A DNA stretch of 35,241 nucleotides, from assembly GCA_025602915.1 (NCBI GenBank), contig JAHLJZ010000138.1, positions 1 to 35,241 of the forward strand, given 5' to 3'. Source of the DNA: Paraphysoderma sedebokerense. Its lineage: Eukaryota; Blastocladiomycota; Physodermatomycetes; Physodermatales; Physodermataceae. The notes below the pieces were generated by a model, which was not told where the DNA came from, did no database searches, and saw only the letters and a list, made by a program, of their open reading frames with translations. Of this stretch, positions 8,306 to 19,858 are shown piece after piece. Numbering within the stretch: the first letter of the stretch is position 1; every line of letters starts with the position of its first letter. The translations under genes and the position numbers were made by a program.

Positions 8306-11300
8306 ATGTTGCTTCTCGCCATTCTTGCTCTCGTTTTTCGTATCCCCTCGTCTTCCGAGGAAGTTGCGCTCTTTGCGTCAATTCTGTTAGCAGCATACAT
8401 TCTTGCTGCCGCCCTTGTCAAGTCGATTGAATATTCCTATTCGTTGACTAAAGGTAAATGCTCAATTCCTCCTGACCTTTTCCTTCGTCTTCGTTTGATA
8501 CGATGGATGTTCTAACATGTCTCACACAAAGCGATCACTTCTGGTAATGGTAACTGGACCGTAGATATGTATTTACCAGAACCCTTCAATGGTATGTTCT
8601 CTTTCTGTCGTCTATGTCTCTCTTTTTGGGAATATCATTGACAAATTAATCTCCGGGTATTGTCTCACGGTTTCGTGCGGTTGTTTGGCTTTGTCTATTG
8701 CCGATCCCTGAACGCATTAGGCATATCCTCCGCTATCAAACGGACGAAGGAGTTTTCTTACGGTATTTCTGTCTGGCAAAATAATGGTTGGTATACTACT
8801 CATCGTGATGATGCAACAAAATCGGTGACACCAAGATGTTGACCAACTCGCCTTCTGTAGATTTTGAGAACACTAAAATGGACCCGGTCTCCCCTGCATC
8901 GTCCCAGCGTGATGCACGCAAAGCTAAGAAAGCCTTAAAGAGAAGAAGATACAAGTTGAAGTTGAAGCACCGAAGCCCAATCGTTGGTGACCACAAGGTT
9001 CAAGGTGTCCAACAACTTGGCTGCAAATCGAATCTACTCGATGGTTCAAAATCCTCTGCTCTGGCAACTATTGCACACGGATGCATTGTCCAACATGACA
9101 GCAATGGTACTGTTCATACCCTCACTTCACCCTCAAGTCTTGTGGTTGCAATTCCCGATCCTGTCGAAGTTACTCCTGGTCGTCCATCTACTCAGTCTCC
9201 TGGTATTCAAAGACCTTCATCTGCTGAATCTACCTCTCGCTTTTCAGAGGATCCCAAACAACGAAGACAACGGTTAAAAAACAAGCGTCGGAACGATCGA
9301 AGACGTGAGGAGAGACTCAACGCTTGGAAAACTAAACAGGACGTTTTGAAAGGCTCAACCTCTGAAAGGATTAAGACATCTATCGTCCGTAAGCCTTCCG
9401 CCAGTAGCAATGCTGGATTTCAAATGAAGGATCCCGCAAACGGGTGCTCCACGTCTTTACGGTCTGTTAAGAAAGCATGCCCTTTACAAGGGGGTGATTT
9501 ACACCGTGCCACTAGACACTCCTCTGTTTCCGTTAAAAAACAAATTACTGGGGCTTTTCCTGTAAGCAATCTTGTGGAGGCAGACAATGTTGCAAATCGT
9601 GGTCTCTCTAGAGATAAAAGCAGTGGACACGAGACACATGATGCATACATCAAAACTGGTATCATGTTGGGTTCGTCACAAAAGGTGGAAGCACAAGTTG
9701 GAAGCGTACCCATTAGTGAATCGAATACAAAGTCATATGCTCATTCAGATATAGGACAGACTGCGGGTTCCAATATACTAGGTATGTCGTCGTAGGTTAC
9801 TTCAAACTCTCCCGATCAGTTCTTAGTTCAGACCATTTACTTTAGCTCAATCCTCTGGTTGCCGTCATCCCACTCAAACCGGTTCATTAGGCTCTACGGA
9901 CGTACAGCTCGCGTTTTGTATTTCCCTTGAAAGATCCCAAGTGATGTCTGCTGAAACTGCCTTAATGGAAACCGCAAACAGAACTCCGACGCTTGAAGAA
10001 GTCTGTAACATGAACACCACTGCCGCGAGCGTCAACTGCGAAACCGCTGTTCAAGACTCTACTGTGCAAGTTGTTGACTCGAATTTAATGGTCGCGAACG
10101 AGGGAACAACATCATCTACTGGTATCAAGAGCTCGGTTGCTGGTTTAATGGACGTCTTATTCAATTCAGTCGGTGACCAACCTCCCCAGGTGAACTCAGG
10201 CGTTTTGGGACGTCAAAGATCCAAAACTCTTGATTCCGTCATTTTGCCGACTTTGGAAATTCCAATAAGAAGATCCAAGACACTTTCAGCCTTGGACACT
10301 TCATTATGCGTCCCAGTGTCAAAGGAATTCATTGAGTCAAAGTCCTCCCTGGTGATTGCGAATGCTTCTCATGTCGAAGAATTTCATGGACAAGACAATT
10401 CAGTTCCATCAGTTGTACCCTTACAACTAGAAGCCGATGTGATTGCGAATGCTTCTCATGTCGAAGAATTTCATGGACAAGACAATTCAGTTCCATCAGT
10501 TGTACCCTTACAACTAGAAGCCGATCCATCTTCAGCAACCGTTGAGAAACCAACTTCCGCGACAGTGGTTAGTTCCTTGCAAGAAACGAATGTTCTTGAC
10601 TTGAAAGGGGAGATCCGATGCGGACTCTTGATCAACGAGTCTTCCTTGAAAATTGAACCCAAAGATGTAGTGACTGAGGACTTACAAGTTACGCCATTGA
10701 GAAATTTTCCTTCAACGCCACCACTAGCCAAAAAGGTCCATAACAAAGGAAGTGTCATTCGCGATCAGCAAGATGCGGTCAAAACCAAAATTCTGGCAGC
10801 AATCAAGGCTAGGAAAGAGACAGAGCGGTTAGCCATGGAAAAATTGGCAGCCGAAAAGGAAGCAAAGCGGAAAACAAAAAACAGATTGAAGAAGCAAAAG
10901 TATGCTTCGCGGAAATTGAAAAGGGTGAATGCCAAATTAGTGGACACAGAAATGAATGTGAAAGCACCCAAGGCAAAAGTTGAATCAGAGGTGATCGGGA
11001 TAGATGCCCATTGCGCTCTGGAAAGTATATTCCGAAATGGGGTCACAGACATTTATACAGTGAATCAACGGGAGAATATTGAAGGCATTGTTGAACCTAT
11101 CAGTTCTGCTGCTGTCGCAAATTTTACAGGGGCTAGTGCACAAGAAGGAGATAATGTGGAGACCACCTCAAGCGATGGTGGTGAGAATTCAGTCGCTGCA
11201 AAACGTTCAAAACGAAACAGAAACAGAAAAGTGAAGAGTAGGAAGCCAAAGCAGGCTCCGATAACAGGGGATGATGTATCTGTATTAAAGACAGTGACAC

Positions 11301-12307
11301 CGCAGGACACATCTTTCCATGGAGACTTGGCTTTCAAAAAAACATCTGAAGCCGACAGCAAATATTCCTTACTATCAGATGACTCAAGTTTAGAAATGAG
11401 TGTCATCAATTCAGAAAGTGAAGAAAGTAGTGGTTCAGGTGTCATGACTCCTGAGCCGAAAGCAAATGCGATTGATTCAAGTATAGTGGATCCGAACATT
11501 AAAAGCTGCATTATGCAGCAATTAGCCGTCAATCTCGGAGGGAATAGCAGCTCAATGGACTCTTTAATGGACTTACTGTTGCGTCGTGCAGATACATTAG
11601 AATCGAAGATGTTGGCAGGTACCTTGGTTCCTAATACCGAGGAGGAGTGTGTTGCCAGAGAGAAGAACGCGGCCAATTTAACAAACGATGTTATAAGGAA
11701 AAAAGGAATCACTCCCTCATCTGGTTTAAATGGGGAAACAATGCATGTCTCCGATATGGAAACGGAAGTTTCGGCAGCAACTGAGGAATCCCGAGCAAAT
11801 TATGACAGCATTGAAAGTGATCAGGTAACCAAAGATAGATCTTCAGAAAACGACCTCCTTCCATCCGCCCAATCGAGCTTAGTAGAGTCGCGATTATTAT
11901 TGTCGTTGTTTCAAAGAGAGTCGCAGCCATCAGCATTTATTAAAAACTCGTTGGCAGAACCTTTGCTTACTTTACAAGACGATGATTTCGTAGAAACAAC
12001 TAGAGCGACACAGCCTGTGCAAGAAGTCGCACACGCAAGTTCCGACAGAGTAGATACTTTGCAAAAGGACACAAAATCAACCGAACGAAATTCGTTTACC
12101 AAGACCCCGAGAAGAGTCATATTCCAGCACGCTGTTTGTATCTTGGAAGGAACAAGGTATTACCGAGCCAGAGTGACAGTGACCGAGGACAGCAGGATTA
12201 AAATTGTTAAATTAAAAGGTGGTCTGGACGAGTTAGGTGGCTCAAATGATATTTTGGAATATCTCACCAAACTTAGCAGCGCTCAAAAGCCAAAGCGAAG
12301 TAATTAA
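8306..12307 (+). CDS. Large basic/Ser-rich protein with possible N-terminal membrane anchor
   Basis: The family is not recognised. The preferred model has five exons: 8306-8453, 8532-8591, 8721-8762, 8861-9781 and 9846-12307. They keep frame and give 1210 residues. The last two exons (from about residue 84) are the well-supported part. They hold Lys/Arg clusters (near residues 98-118, 215-245 and 715-760), RSKTL motifs, long Ser/Thr/Glu-rich disorder, an alternating basic/acidic helix rich in AKRKTKNRLKK, and a compact C-terminal stretch (VIFQHAVCILEGTRYY through DILEYLTKLSS) that may fold. The first three exons would add two hydrophobic segments (about residues 1-13 and 21-38), making a membrane-anchored protein. 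Alternatively they belong to a separate 109-residue gene ending at about 8841, and the long gene starts at ATG 8836. A perfect 29-residue duplication lies at residues 560-617. Confidence 0.55.
10352..10525 (+). repeat. Perfect 87-bp tandem duplication inside a coding region
   Basis: Positions 10352-10438 and 10439-10525 are identical over 87 bp. The duplication keeps the reading frame and encodes two copies of a 29-residue unit starting VIANASHVEEFHGQDNSV. Complete identity, silent sites included, indicates a very recent event, conversion between copies, or an assembly artefact. Confidence 0.95.
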
Positions 12308-12869
12308 AAAACTTTATACGTTTTTTTGTTTTATCTTTTGTATGTATGCTTTTGAAGCCTCAGTAATTTCTGCATGTGATTCTACATTTTTGTTATATTC
12401 TATGTTATCCTCGCAATGAAAGAGGATTGTGCGGCTTGAGTTATTACAGCTGTCAATTTTTTTTTTTTGCTCTTATTACTTGCTTAACTCAGCAGTATAA
12501 TCAGATTAAATAAATTCATCTGGTTTCATAATGTTTTTTTGCATTACAATTGAACATTCAGCTGGACAGTTTGAATTTGATTTTACGAATCACAATCCAC
12601 TACATAGTAAGCATTGATATAGTATTTCTCTAATAAAAAAGTCTGACTCTTACATAAATATATCAATATATATTAATAGTTCGCACTTGATTGATTTTCT
12701 ACGCATCAATTCCTTTGCAATTCTCGCGTTGGTTTTCACGGTGCCATTGCATTTCGTTCCCTCACCATCATATCTGCGCATTCTCTCATCCATTTTGAAC
12801 CCATATATGCTGATATATATCATTACCCAGTGTCTAGTATCTCATATCTGTCAGCATTTGGGAAACTAA
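12308..12869. other. AT-rich intergenic region
   Basis: No gene is supported. It contains a 10-T run at about 12460 and TATATA-rich stretches at 12655-12680 and 12805-12825, the latter within 70 bp of the next ATG and possibly its core promoter. Confidence 0.45.
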
Positions 12870-15800
12870 ATGGATCTCAGAATCCAAATCCCGTTTGAGA
12901 CTCCGAAACTACGGCGTCTGATTCGTCCTCTTCGTGCCAAGTTAACAACGTTAAACAAAACTACCAGTGCTCATCCCTCTGTATTATCCCATTCTTCATA
13001 TTCTTATTCTAGTGCAGGTTCGTCAAAGATATCGAATACCGCTTCGTTCGGTACAGCTGTTGGCTTTGGTGGGCTCGGTGTTGGTGCATTTGGCGGATAC
13101 AGTAAAAAGCCAAAGATAACATATAAAAAGAGAAAGGGTAGTTTTAATCACAATGACAGGGAATATCAGAGCTTCTCTAATGACATGTTGGAAAGTCAAT
13201 CCGCTTCAGTATCCTCATCGTCAACAAACAGAATCCTCAACTCCCAGACGTCTTCGGAATCTAGTGGCAACCCAACTTCTTCGCAATCTCCTATTCGCCC
13301 CACATCCGTCAAAACTGCACCTATTCCCTTACCATCGACAATTCTATCAACTCCGCTTCGTACTCATGCCCTTTCAATTCGAGAATGTTATAGAGAGTTG
13401 ATTCAAAGGCTTTGGTTTGACGGTCTCCTCATCAACTCGTTTTCTAATTACGAATTGTATCAGAACCCATCCCTCGAACCCGCAAAGTTCGTCAGAAAAA
13501 GGAGAGTTCCAAGTCTGATCGAGCTTTCGGCAATGGAGGTTGGGAAGCTGATCGCTAGAACGGAAAAGGAGGAGAAAGATCACGATGACGACAGCGGCAG
13601 AGGTATGGTAGGAAGGGGGGAACTGGACGTCATAGAGCAGATTTATGAGGACATTTTCAGCCAATGGAGAAGGTATGTCAGATTTGTCTAACTTCATTCC
13701 ACGTCATTGTCAATATGTCAACTACTCTTCCCTTATGAGATAGGTTTGTAATGCTTGGACATGTAACCGAACTATGTGTTCAAGAGATCGCAATCGACTC
13801 AATCCTACTCTCATTAATTGAAATCTGTATAGAACATCAAGCCGTTTGTCAGGTATGCTACAAATTCACATATATTTGATTGGCATTATTTCTAATATCC
13901 TCGTTTTCTATCTGTCGCCTACAATGTAGGGCCAATCGCTTCTGCTCCATCTAATTTCCCTTAACCCTTCGCCTTTACTGTTACATCAAGCATACAATTT
14001 ATCAATTCATGCAGTACAATCTCATCTCTTCTTGGATCGAGTAACGGAGCATCTTACGTGCCAACAAGTTACGTCAACCAAAGATCGCTACTTTTTCTAT
14101 CAATTTCTGTCAGTGCTGAACTCGCATCGCGCCGTAGTCATTGGTTCTAAGGCATTGGCTCTATTGTTGGAGGAGTTGATCAAAGTGGAGGAGGAACACG
14201 CAAAGGAAAACGAAACCCAAGGAAAAGGCAAATTGGATGAAATCGAATATCCAATTCGAACGGAACAACATTTGGCAGGTCTTATTGAAATTATTGTGAC
14301 ACGATCGCTGGATATTGATTCAGTTCTCCCTACGTCGACGTCGGTCTCCGGAAAAAATATTGAGAACTCCGACCAAGTCGACGGAATCATACTCCGAACG
14401 ATTGAGTTGTTGATAAAATCAAAATATTTATTTCATCAATACGCTGACTTAGTATACCCACTATTACTTAGAGGCGTTCAAATATTCTATCTTCATTCGA
14501 AAACTTCCGCTTCCCATCCGTATTCTAATCGACATCCAACTAATCAACTCTCAAATCTGACTCTACCTGAATTGACGTCCCTAATCGCTAAATTTGACCC
14601 GACCACCTCAGTTTCGTTACTCTTCACGACGTTTGCTACCTCCAAAAACATATTTAATCTGTCTAAACTACTTGCTGAGGTTGGCCTCATTTATCATGCC
14701 GTCAGCATCACCGATGAATTGCTTTCAGAACACGAGACTTTTGAACCACTTCGAGGGTCCTCTCGAGCCCGGAGCTTCTTTGCAGAGGATGATGACGATG
14801 ACAATGACTATGAATCTACCAACCGAACACGGAGAAACAGAGGAAGAAAGAGATTGGGGTCCGCAAGAAATAAAACTGACGAGAAAGGAACCGAAAGAAT
14901 AAGAATGAGAAATGGAGTCACTACACGAATGCTAGAAGAATTCAGAGACTATTGTGAGGCTGAAATCGAATTATACGAAGACGCAGGCGCCGATGGCGAT
15001 AGTGATGCTGCAAAGGGTTACTGGTATGTTTTCTCAATCTCACGTCATTCCGTTTTGAACATGGTATTATAATGATCTGATTTGCGATTTGTTCTTGTTC
15101 TCTTCCTCCCTTTTTCTTCTACTACAGGAAATACGAACCGATTCTCGACATCTACGTAGAAGCAACTCCGCCCAAAGTTGAGAAAATTTGGATGATTAAA
15201 AGAGATATTCCCTCGCCGTGTCTATCTGCTGGTCCCTCCGATGCCTTATTACCATCATGTTCCCCAACCTCAACGCCGCACGCGAACATTCAATATTCAG
15301 CACGGAGCGACCAGCAATCCCAATTTACTTATGGTAGCGTAAATGAGTTCAAATATATTGAAAGCCCGTTGGTTGTCAGACAGAAGAACGAGAAGATTCA
15401 GGATCAACCAGATATTTCATGGAACATGGGTGTGGGTGAGCAGCAGGATTCAGCGCTCAGGGCAAATTTTAAGGAGACTAGCAGCAGTGATAAGGTTGCG
15501 AACCCCGTCAGTACTTGCAGTGATGAGGTGTTACGGCCGTCACGTCATTCATGTCGGTCATTCAGCAATTCGGATTCTGAGCCTCTCCCGTCACCGTCGC
15601 CTCTCATCAATTCCCGTGATCATCGAGACCGTAGCGCGACCAGCCAGGGTTCGTCATCCTCCTCATTTGCGAGTGGTCGATCGTCATATCATTCTCTCTT
15701 TGAAAATGATAACAATCATCAGCAGACACCTCTGCAGCGACCACGTTCCCAACCGAAATTCGATGAAACCGGAGTTTTCAAAGTACCAACACTGCCTTCC

Positions 15801-16985
15801 TTTGGTAAAGCCTCCGTGGACAGACCACATACAAATAATAGTCTTGGTTTTTTTACACCCGACCGACATTCTTCAACTGGTTTAAGTCAGAGAAAGACCG
15901 AGATCGAGCACCCAAAACTGATGAATGGATTGCTAGGGGAATTCATGTCTCCAGATAACCGAATTCAAGCCGGCCAAAAGAATCAAAACCGCAAGGGGAG
16001 AACAGGTGTTTCCTCCAAACCGCACGCAACAGAGCGTACTGTCTCCATGCCGCCTTCACCGTATCGCCGGACAACGACTGATTCCAGTATTCATGTGTCG
16101 ATTGACACAAATGATAATACCGACAACGAGGATTGTACATTGACGGCGAAATTGGAAAGTAATGGAGGTATGAGAAAGCGGAAACGAATCATTGAATCAG
16201 ACAGTGAATCCGACTTTGCAACAAACAACAAAGAGAATGAGCGGTCCTACCGACGTCGGGCTGTCATACAAACCCGAAGTCAGCCTGCGCGTAATGGGAA
16301 GGGTAAAAAGGAATGCAGCATGAAAGCGCAAAAGGATAATATAAGTGGTCGAGAAAGGAGAAAAAGCAAACGATTACGGGGGACCGCCGACACCCGCAGA
16401 TCAACCAAGTCGCCACCTCCCAAAGGCGGGGTGGTAACGAGTGATGTTGTTTCTTCAGCGTCTGATTCTCATACTGATTCCGATTCGGACAATTCGAAAT
16501 TTGAAATGTCAACGGATACCCAAATCGACGAGCTGACGACACTCATGCAGGATTCTATTGAGTCAGTACCCTCGTACCATTCTATAACTCGAGCGTCGAA
16601 CTATGATGATCCAAGTTCAGAGGATGACGATGTAGAGGGTGAAGAGCAGGATTCCGAAACATCAGACATTGAAGCAAGTGATGTCGACGATTCAAACGAT
16701 TCATCCAGTTCGTCGGGTTCTGCATCGGAATCAAATTCGAATTCAGATTTCGAGTCTGACAATGACAATTCCTCCAGAGCGATCAATAAGAATCGTCGCA
16801 AAGTGAGATCGAATAAAAGATACATATCGTCTCGTTCGAGGAAAAGAAGAACGGCGATCAAAAAGAACACGAAAAAAGAAAGTGACCGCGACGAAGAAGT
16901 AATGACGCTAAGCTATGGGTCAATGCAGATTCAAATCGGAAAGCCACTGCCGAAAACGACTGTGCCTGATGAATTATGGGGATAA
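12870..16985 (+). CDS. Large probably nuclear protein: helical middle, acidic/basic disordered tail
   Basis: I do not recognise the family. Four exons (12870-13672, 13744-13852, 13930-15023, 15128-16985) join in frame to 1287 residues, with introns GTATGT...AG, GTATGC...AG and GTATGT...ACAG. Residues 1-165 are Ser/Gly-rich with a GFGG patch and KKPKITYKKRKG. From about 170 (RECYRELIQRLWFDG) to 590 the sequence is Leu-rich and helical, resembling a HEAT/ARM-like or other alpha-solenoid scaffold, interrupted by charged loops. Residues from about 690 on are disordered: Ser/Pro-rich, then KRKRIIESDSESD, a KEN motif near residue 1037, several Lys/Arg blocks that could serve as nuclear localisation signals, and a long Asp/Glu/Ser run. 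The last residues (MQIQIGKPLPKTT) look like a short conserved peptide. The composition suggests a chromatin or cell-cycle regulated nuclear scaffold; this is inference. Confidence 0.7.
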
Positions 16986-17212
16986 TACGTGTTGGGGAAT
17001 GTGAGAGATTCTTTATGTTGAACAGTTGAACCACTAAATTTTGTATAATAACGCTCACCGGACCGCTGGTCGCCCAACTATATTGTATGAACGTTCTTTC
17101 TATTTATTTTTCAAGGCCGCCTCACTTTTTTCGTGATTTTGTACTGATATGTAATTTTGTATATAAATGAATGGCGTTTTCTCTGACACGCTTCTTTTCT
17201 TGTATGGTAAAT
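16986..17212. other. Convergent 3' region
   Basis: A short AT-rich gap lies between two convergent genes. It presumably carries both 3' UTRs and polyadenylation sites. No gene is seen. Confidence 0.5.
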
Positions 17213-18166
17213 CTAAATATTCTTGGCCACCGTAATCAATGCCACCGCATCTAATAAAATTGGTTCATTTTCACTTTCCACGCCAAACACTCCTTTTAAT
17301 TTCCCCATCATTGCTTTCTTTTCGTCAACAGTGAGTTGTCCAAATACTTTGGCAAAAGGCGGGCTCGTTTCGAGCATGAACATCCAAAATTCATTCATAT
17401 CCCCAAATACCATTGTGGTTGTAGATTTGAAAGTTTTAATGTACTTTAAATCACCGCCGTAAAGTTCGAACTGGGTCTTTATTTTATCAGCGTCGGTAAA
17501 ATCCATGACGGACGGTGGCGGCGTTGTTGGCGTTGTTGGTAGTTTTTGAGGAATAGGTGGACGAAGACGGTCGGGGAGTAGTGTCATGACGTGGCCTACG
17601 ATATCTAATAATACTTTTGGTCCGGCCTGTGAAGATTCGTTTGTAGGTTTTGGTGAAGCGCCGGTCCAGGAGGTAAAAATCAGGTAACCGTTTTGCTTTA
17701 AGACACGGGAAATAGATTCAAATGTTGATTTGCGATCTGGGAACATGAATATACCAAAAATAGAGTAGATAATGTCCATAGAGTTTGGATTCACTAAAGG
17801 AAGAGTTTGACCGTCTTGGACTTGTGTCGTGATTTTTAGATTCTTGGGGCCAGAATTTGAATTTGCCTTGATATAATCATTCACGAGGTCCACCATCCCG
17901 GACGAGTAATCAGTGGCTATAAGATCCATGTTGAGTGATTCAAGAACAGCGGGACGATCTCGTTGGAGCTGGAATAGAGCTCTTTCGAGGGCACCTGAAC
18001 CGCATGCGATGTCTAATGCGGATACCCGGGTTGAAGGGGACGAGAGTGAAGAAAGATAATGCTTTGAAAGGAGAAAACTGTCTATAGCGAATTTTCGGGT
18101 GGTCGTTTCTACTCTAGAATGGTAAGATGAGGCAAACTCGGACCAGTCGTCGCTTGTTATTTGCAT
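17213..18166 (-). CDS. SAM-dependent class I methyltransferase
   Basis: This intronless gene encodes 317 residues of a Rossmann-fold methyltransferase. Motif I reads ALDIACGSG at residues 50-58. An acidic residue after strand 2 lies in DLIATDYS, the strand-4 region reads DIIYSIFGIFMFPD, and the post-motif SRVLKQNGYLIFTSW has the usual ubiE/Methyltransf_11 pattern. Such enzymes move a methyl group from S-adenosylmethionine to a small molecule or protein; the substrate cannot be told from the sequence. The C-terminal third (a Pro-rich loop PTTPTTPPP, then an alpha/beta segment with FWMFMLETSPPF) resembles the lid of small-molecule methyltransferases. The start at 18166 is preceded by TATAAATA 48 bp upstream. 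The gene diverges from the small basic protein at 18543. S-adenosylhomocysteine, its by-product, is the substrate of the hydrolase encoded nearby. Confidence 0.85.
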   Translation of the reverse strand: MQITSDDWSEFASSYHSRVETTTRKFAIDSFLLSKHYLSSLSSPSTRVSALDIACGSGALERALFQLQRDRPAVLESLNMDLIATDYSSGMVDLVNDYIKANSNSGPKNLKITTQVQDGQTLPLVNPNSMDIIYSIFGIFMFPDRKSTFESISRVLKQNGYLIFTSWTGASPKPTNESSQAGPKVLLDIVGHVMTLLPDRLRPPIPQKLPTTPTTPPPSVMDFTDADKIKTQFELYGGDLKYIKTFKSTTTMVFGDMNEFWMFMLETSPPFAKVFGQLTVDEKKAMMGKLKGVFGVESENEPILLDAVALITVAKNI

Positions 18167-18542
18167 CGTTTCGTTGAAATGTTCTCTAGACGGTGATGAG
18201 ATTGTGGAATGAGTATTTATACTCGACGTTTCGTTTTTTTCGTGTACACAACAAAGATGGTGCTCCTGTCTTTCGGTTCCCCTTTAAAAGCAATATTTGT
18301 GTGGGGCGAATACAATTGTCTATTGTTATTATTATTTTCAGCGGAATTACGGAGGAGAGCGATTGACCTGATTTAACACGCCCATCTCCGCCCGAATCAA
18401 TTCGGACCAAATTCGCGTTCCATTGTTAAATAGAAAACGTGACTGTTTCTATGGCAACTTGACTTAAAATAACGAGTACAGGTTTCGTACATGAAATCTT
18501 TGTTATTATTCATATCTATACAATACTGCACGCAAATACAGA
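18167..18542. promoter_or_regulatory. Divergent promoter region
   Basis: This 376-bp stretch separates the methyltransferase from the small basic protein and must hold both promoters. On the minus strand TATAAATA occurs at 18214-18221. No clear TATA is seen on the plus side, and no gene lies in it. Confidence 0.45.
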
Positions 18543-18815
18543 ATGGGTAAATCAGCAAAGTTTTACAAGAAACCGTCGAAACAGCAACGACAGTTATCTA
18601 AGCTTAACTCTGTCAATGTTGAAGCATCGGGTTCCAAAGTCGGCAAGAAATCCGGTCCCGCCAATGCTACAAAAGCATCGACTGCATCGGCACAGACAAA
18701 GTCCATATTGAAGAAGGTGATTCAGAGCGATGTGAAGGAATTGAAGACGGAAAAGAAAGACTATGTGGATCTATTGTATGGCAAGAAAACGTTCAAGGAT
18801 GCTTCAAAAAAGTGA
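18543..18815 (+). CDS. Small Lys-rich protein, probably nuclear
   Basis: This single-exon gene encodes 90 residues. The N-terminus (MGKSAKFYKKPSKQQRQ) is strongly basic, the middle is Ala/Ser/Thr/Lys-rich and low complexity, and the C-terminus (KTEKKDYVDLLYGKKTF) looks like a short conserved helix. Small fungal proteins opening MGK-x-AKF-x-K and ending with a YV-D/x-L-x-G type motif are common and often nucleolar, but I cannot name this one. The high Lys content and lack of a signal peptide suggest a nuclear or ribosome-associated role. Confidence 0.6.
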   Translation: MGKSAKFYKKPSKQQRQLSKLNSVNVEASGSKVGKKSGPANATKASTASAQTKSILKKVIQSDVKELKTEKKDYVDLLYGKKTFKDASKK

Positions 18816-19858
18816 ACTGTCAAAGGCTACTCTTCGAAGTCGAATGGCGATTATGATATCCAACAATAATTCTCAACATCAAGAGTGTGACCTCTATTGT
18901 CGACCACTTTTTTTAATCTCACCGCTGATCGCATTAGCGAGTCGGTCCCGCCCGATTCAACCCGCAGTCGCTTGTTCAGTCCTACCGTTGCAATTCACGG
19001 AAGAACATACTTTCTGCTTTGTATATACTTGACATGAACGATCTTGGAATATACATTTATTATACTGAGGTTTGAAATATAGATAGCAAGAATCAAATCA
19101 ATGGCAACTTTTGTAGATATACTCATCACACTCATCACATCCCCTTGAATAAAACACTCCTCATTACTGTTTGATGAATTGCATCACGCCGCAGTCCGTA
19201 AGCATGCTTCGACTTTGATTGTAATTTTTAGGATCGACAGAATTGGGGAATTGTTTCCAATTTGATTGAGTCACTGAATTCGATAACGTGATTTTTTGGC
19301 GGCGCGTTTGTGAGTTTAGCAACCGATCTTGCTGAGAAATTTGTGCTAATTGAGATTGTGTCCCGGGATGCACAGGGATGCCCGCCCTCTCTTATTCATC
19401 AGCGATTATTATTAATTGTTGATGCTGTTGTGGTTGGTGAGTGAGTGAGTCACTCCGCCTAGTGAGGCAGTGCTGTACCGTGTAGCTAATAGCCCTTTGG
19501 CTGCCGCAAAAGCCATTCCTTTTTACATGACTACAGCTTACAATCCATTCACCCTTTCGAAACGTGGTGTCGGTGGTGCAACAATCTGCGACAATCACAT
19601 ACACTGAATACATACAATCTATATACAATCCATAATAGGTACTGAATACAAATTCCCTCTCTCAGCTGTTTCCCACTGTCCCACGATTGTTCACTGGTTC
19701 ACGCGTTCACTGTTCCCGTTCCCCCGTGACAGCGTGACGGGTAAACATAAACATTCGCCGTATAAATACCGCTCCTCCTTCCCTCGCTCCCTCCCATCAC
19801 ATTTGAATTTGAATTTCATTCCTTCCCTCAAAGTAATTTAATCTCTCATCCAACACCC
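18816..19858. other. Intergenic region including the SAH hydrolase promoter
   Basis: No gene is convincingly supported. Minus-strand open frames at 19164-19373 and 19392-19628 are Gln/Ser- or Cys-rich and lack recognisable features. From 19670 on the sequence becomes C/T-rich and contains the TATA box and pyrimidine tract of the SAH hydrolase gene. Confidence 0.45.
19761..19768 (+). promoter_or_regulatory. TATA box of the SAH hydrolase gene
   Basis: TATAAATA lies 98 bp upstream of the ATG and is followed directly by a CT-rich stretch, a typical arrangement in strongly expressed fungal genes. Codon use in the gene is also strongly biased to C-ending codons. Confidence 0.55.

Noticed and set aside
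8660-8842. 60-codon frame reading through the third short exon to a stop at 8842
   Set aside because: Only the part after the acceptor at 8720 fits a spliced gene; kept as the alternative end of the short-gene model instead of a separate gene.
19164-19628. Two minus-strand frames (69 and 78 codons) upstream of SAH hydrolase
   Set aside because: Gln/Ser-rich or Cys-rich without motif; no convincing splice between them, and the second runs toward the SAH hydrolase promoter.
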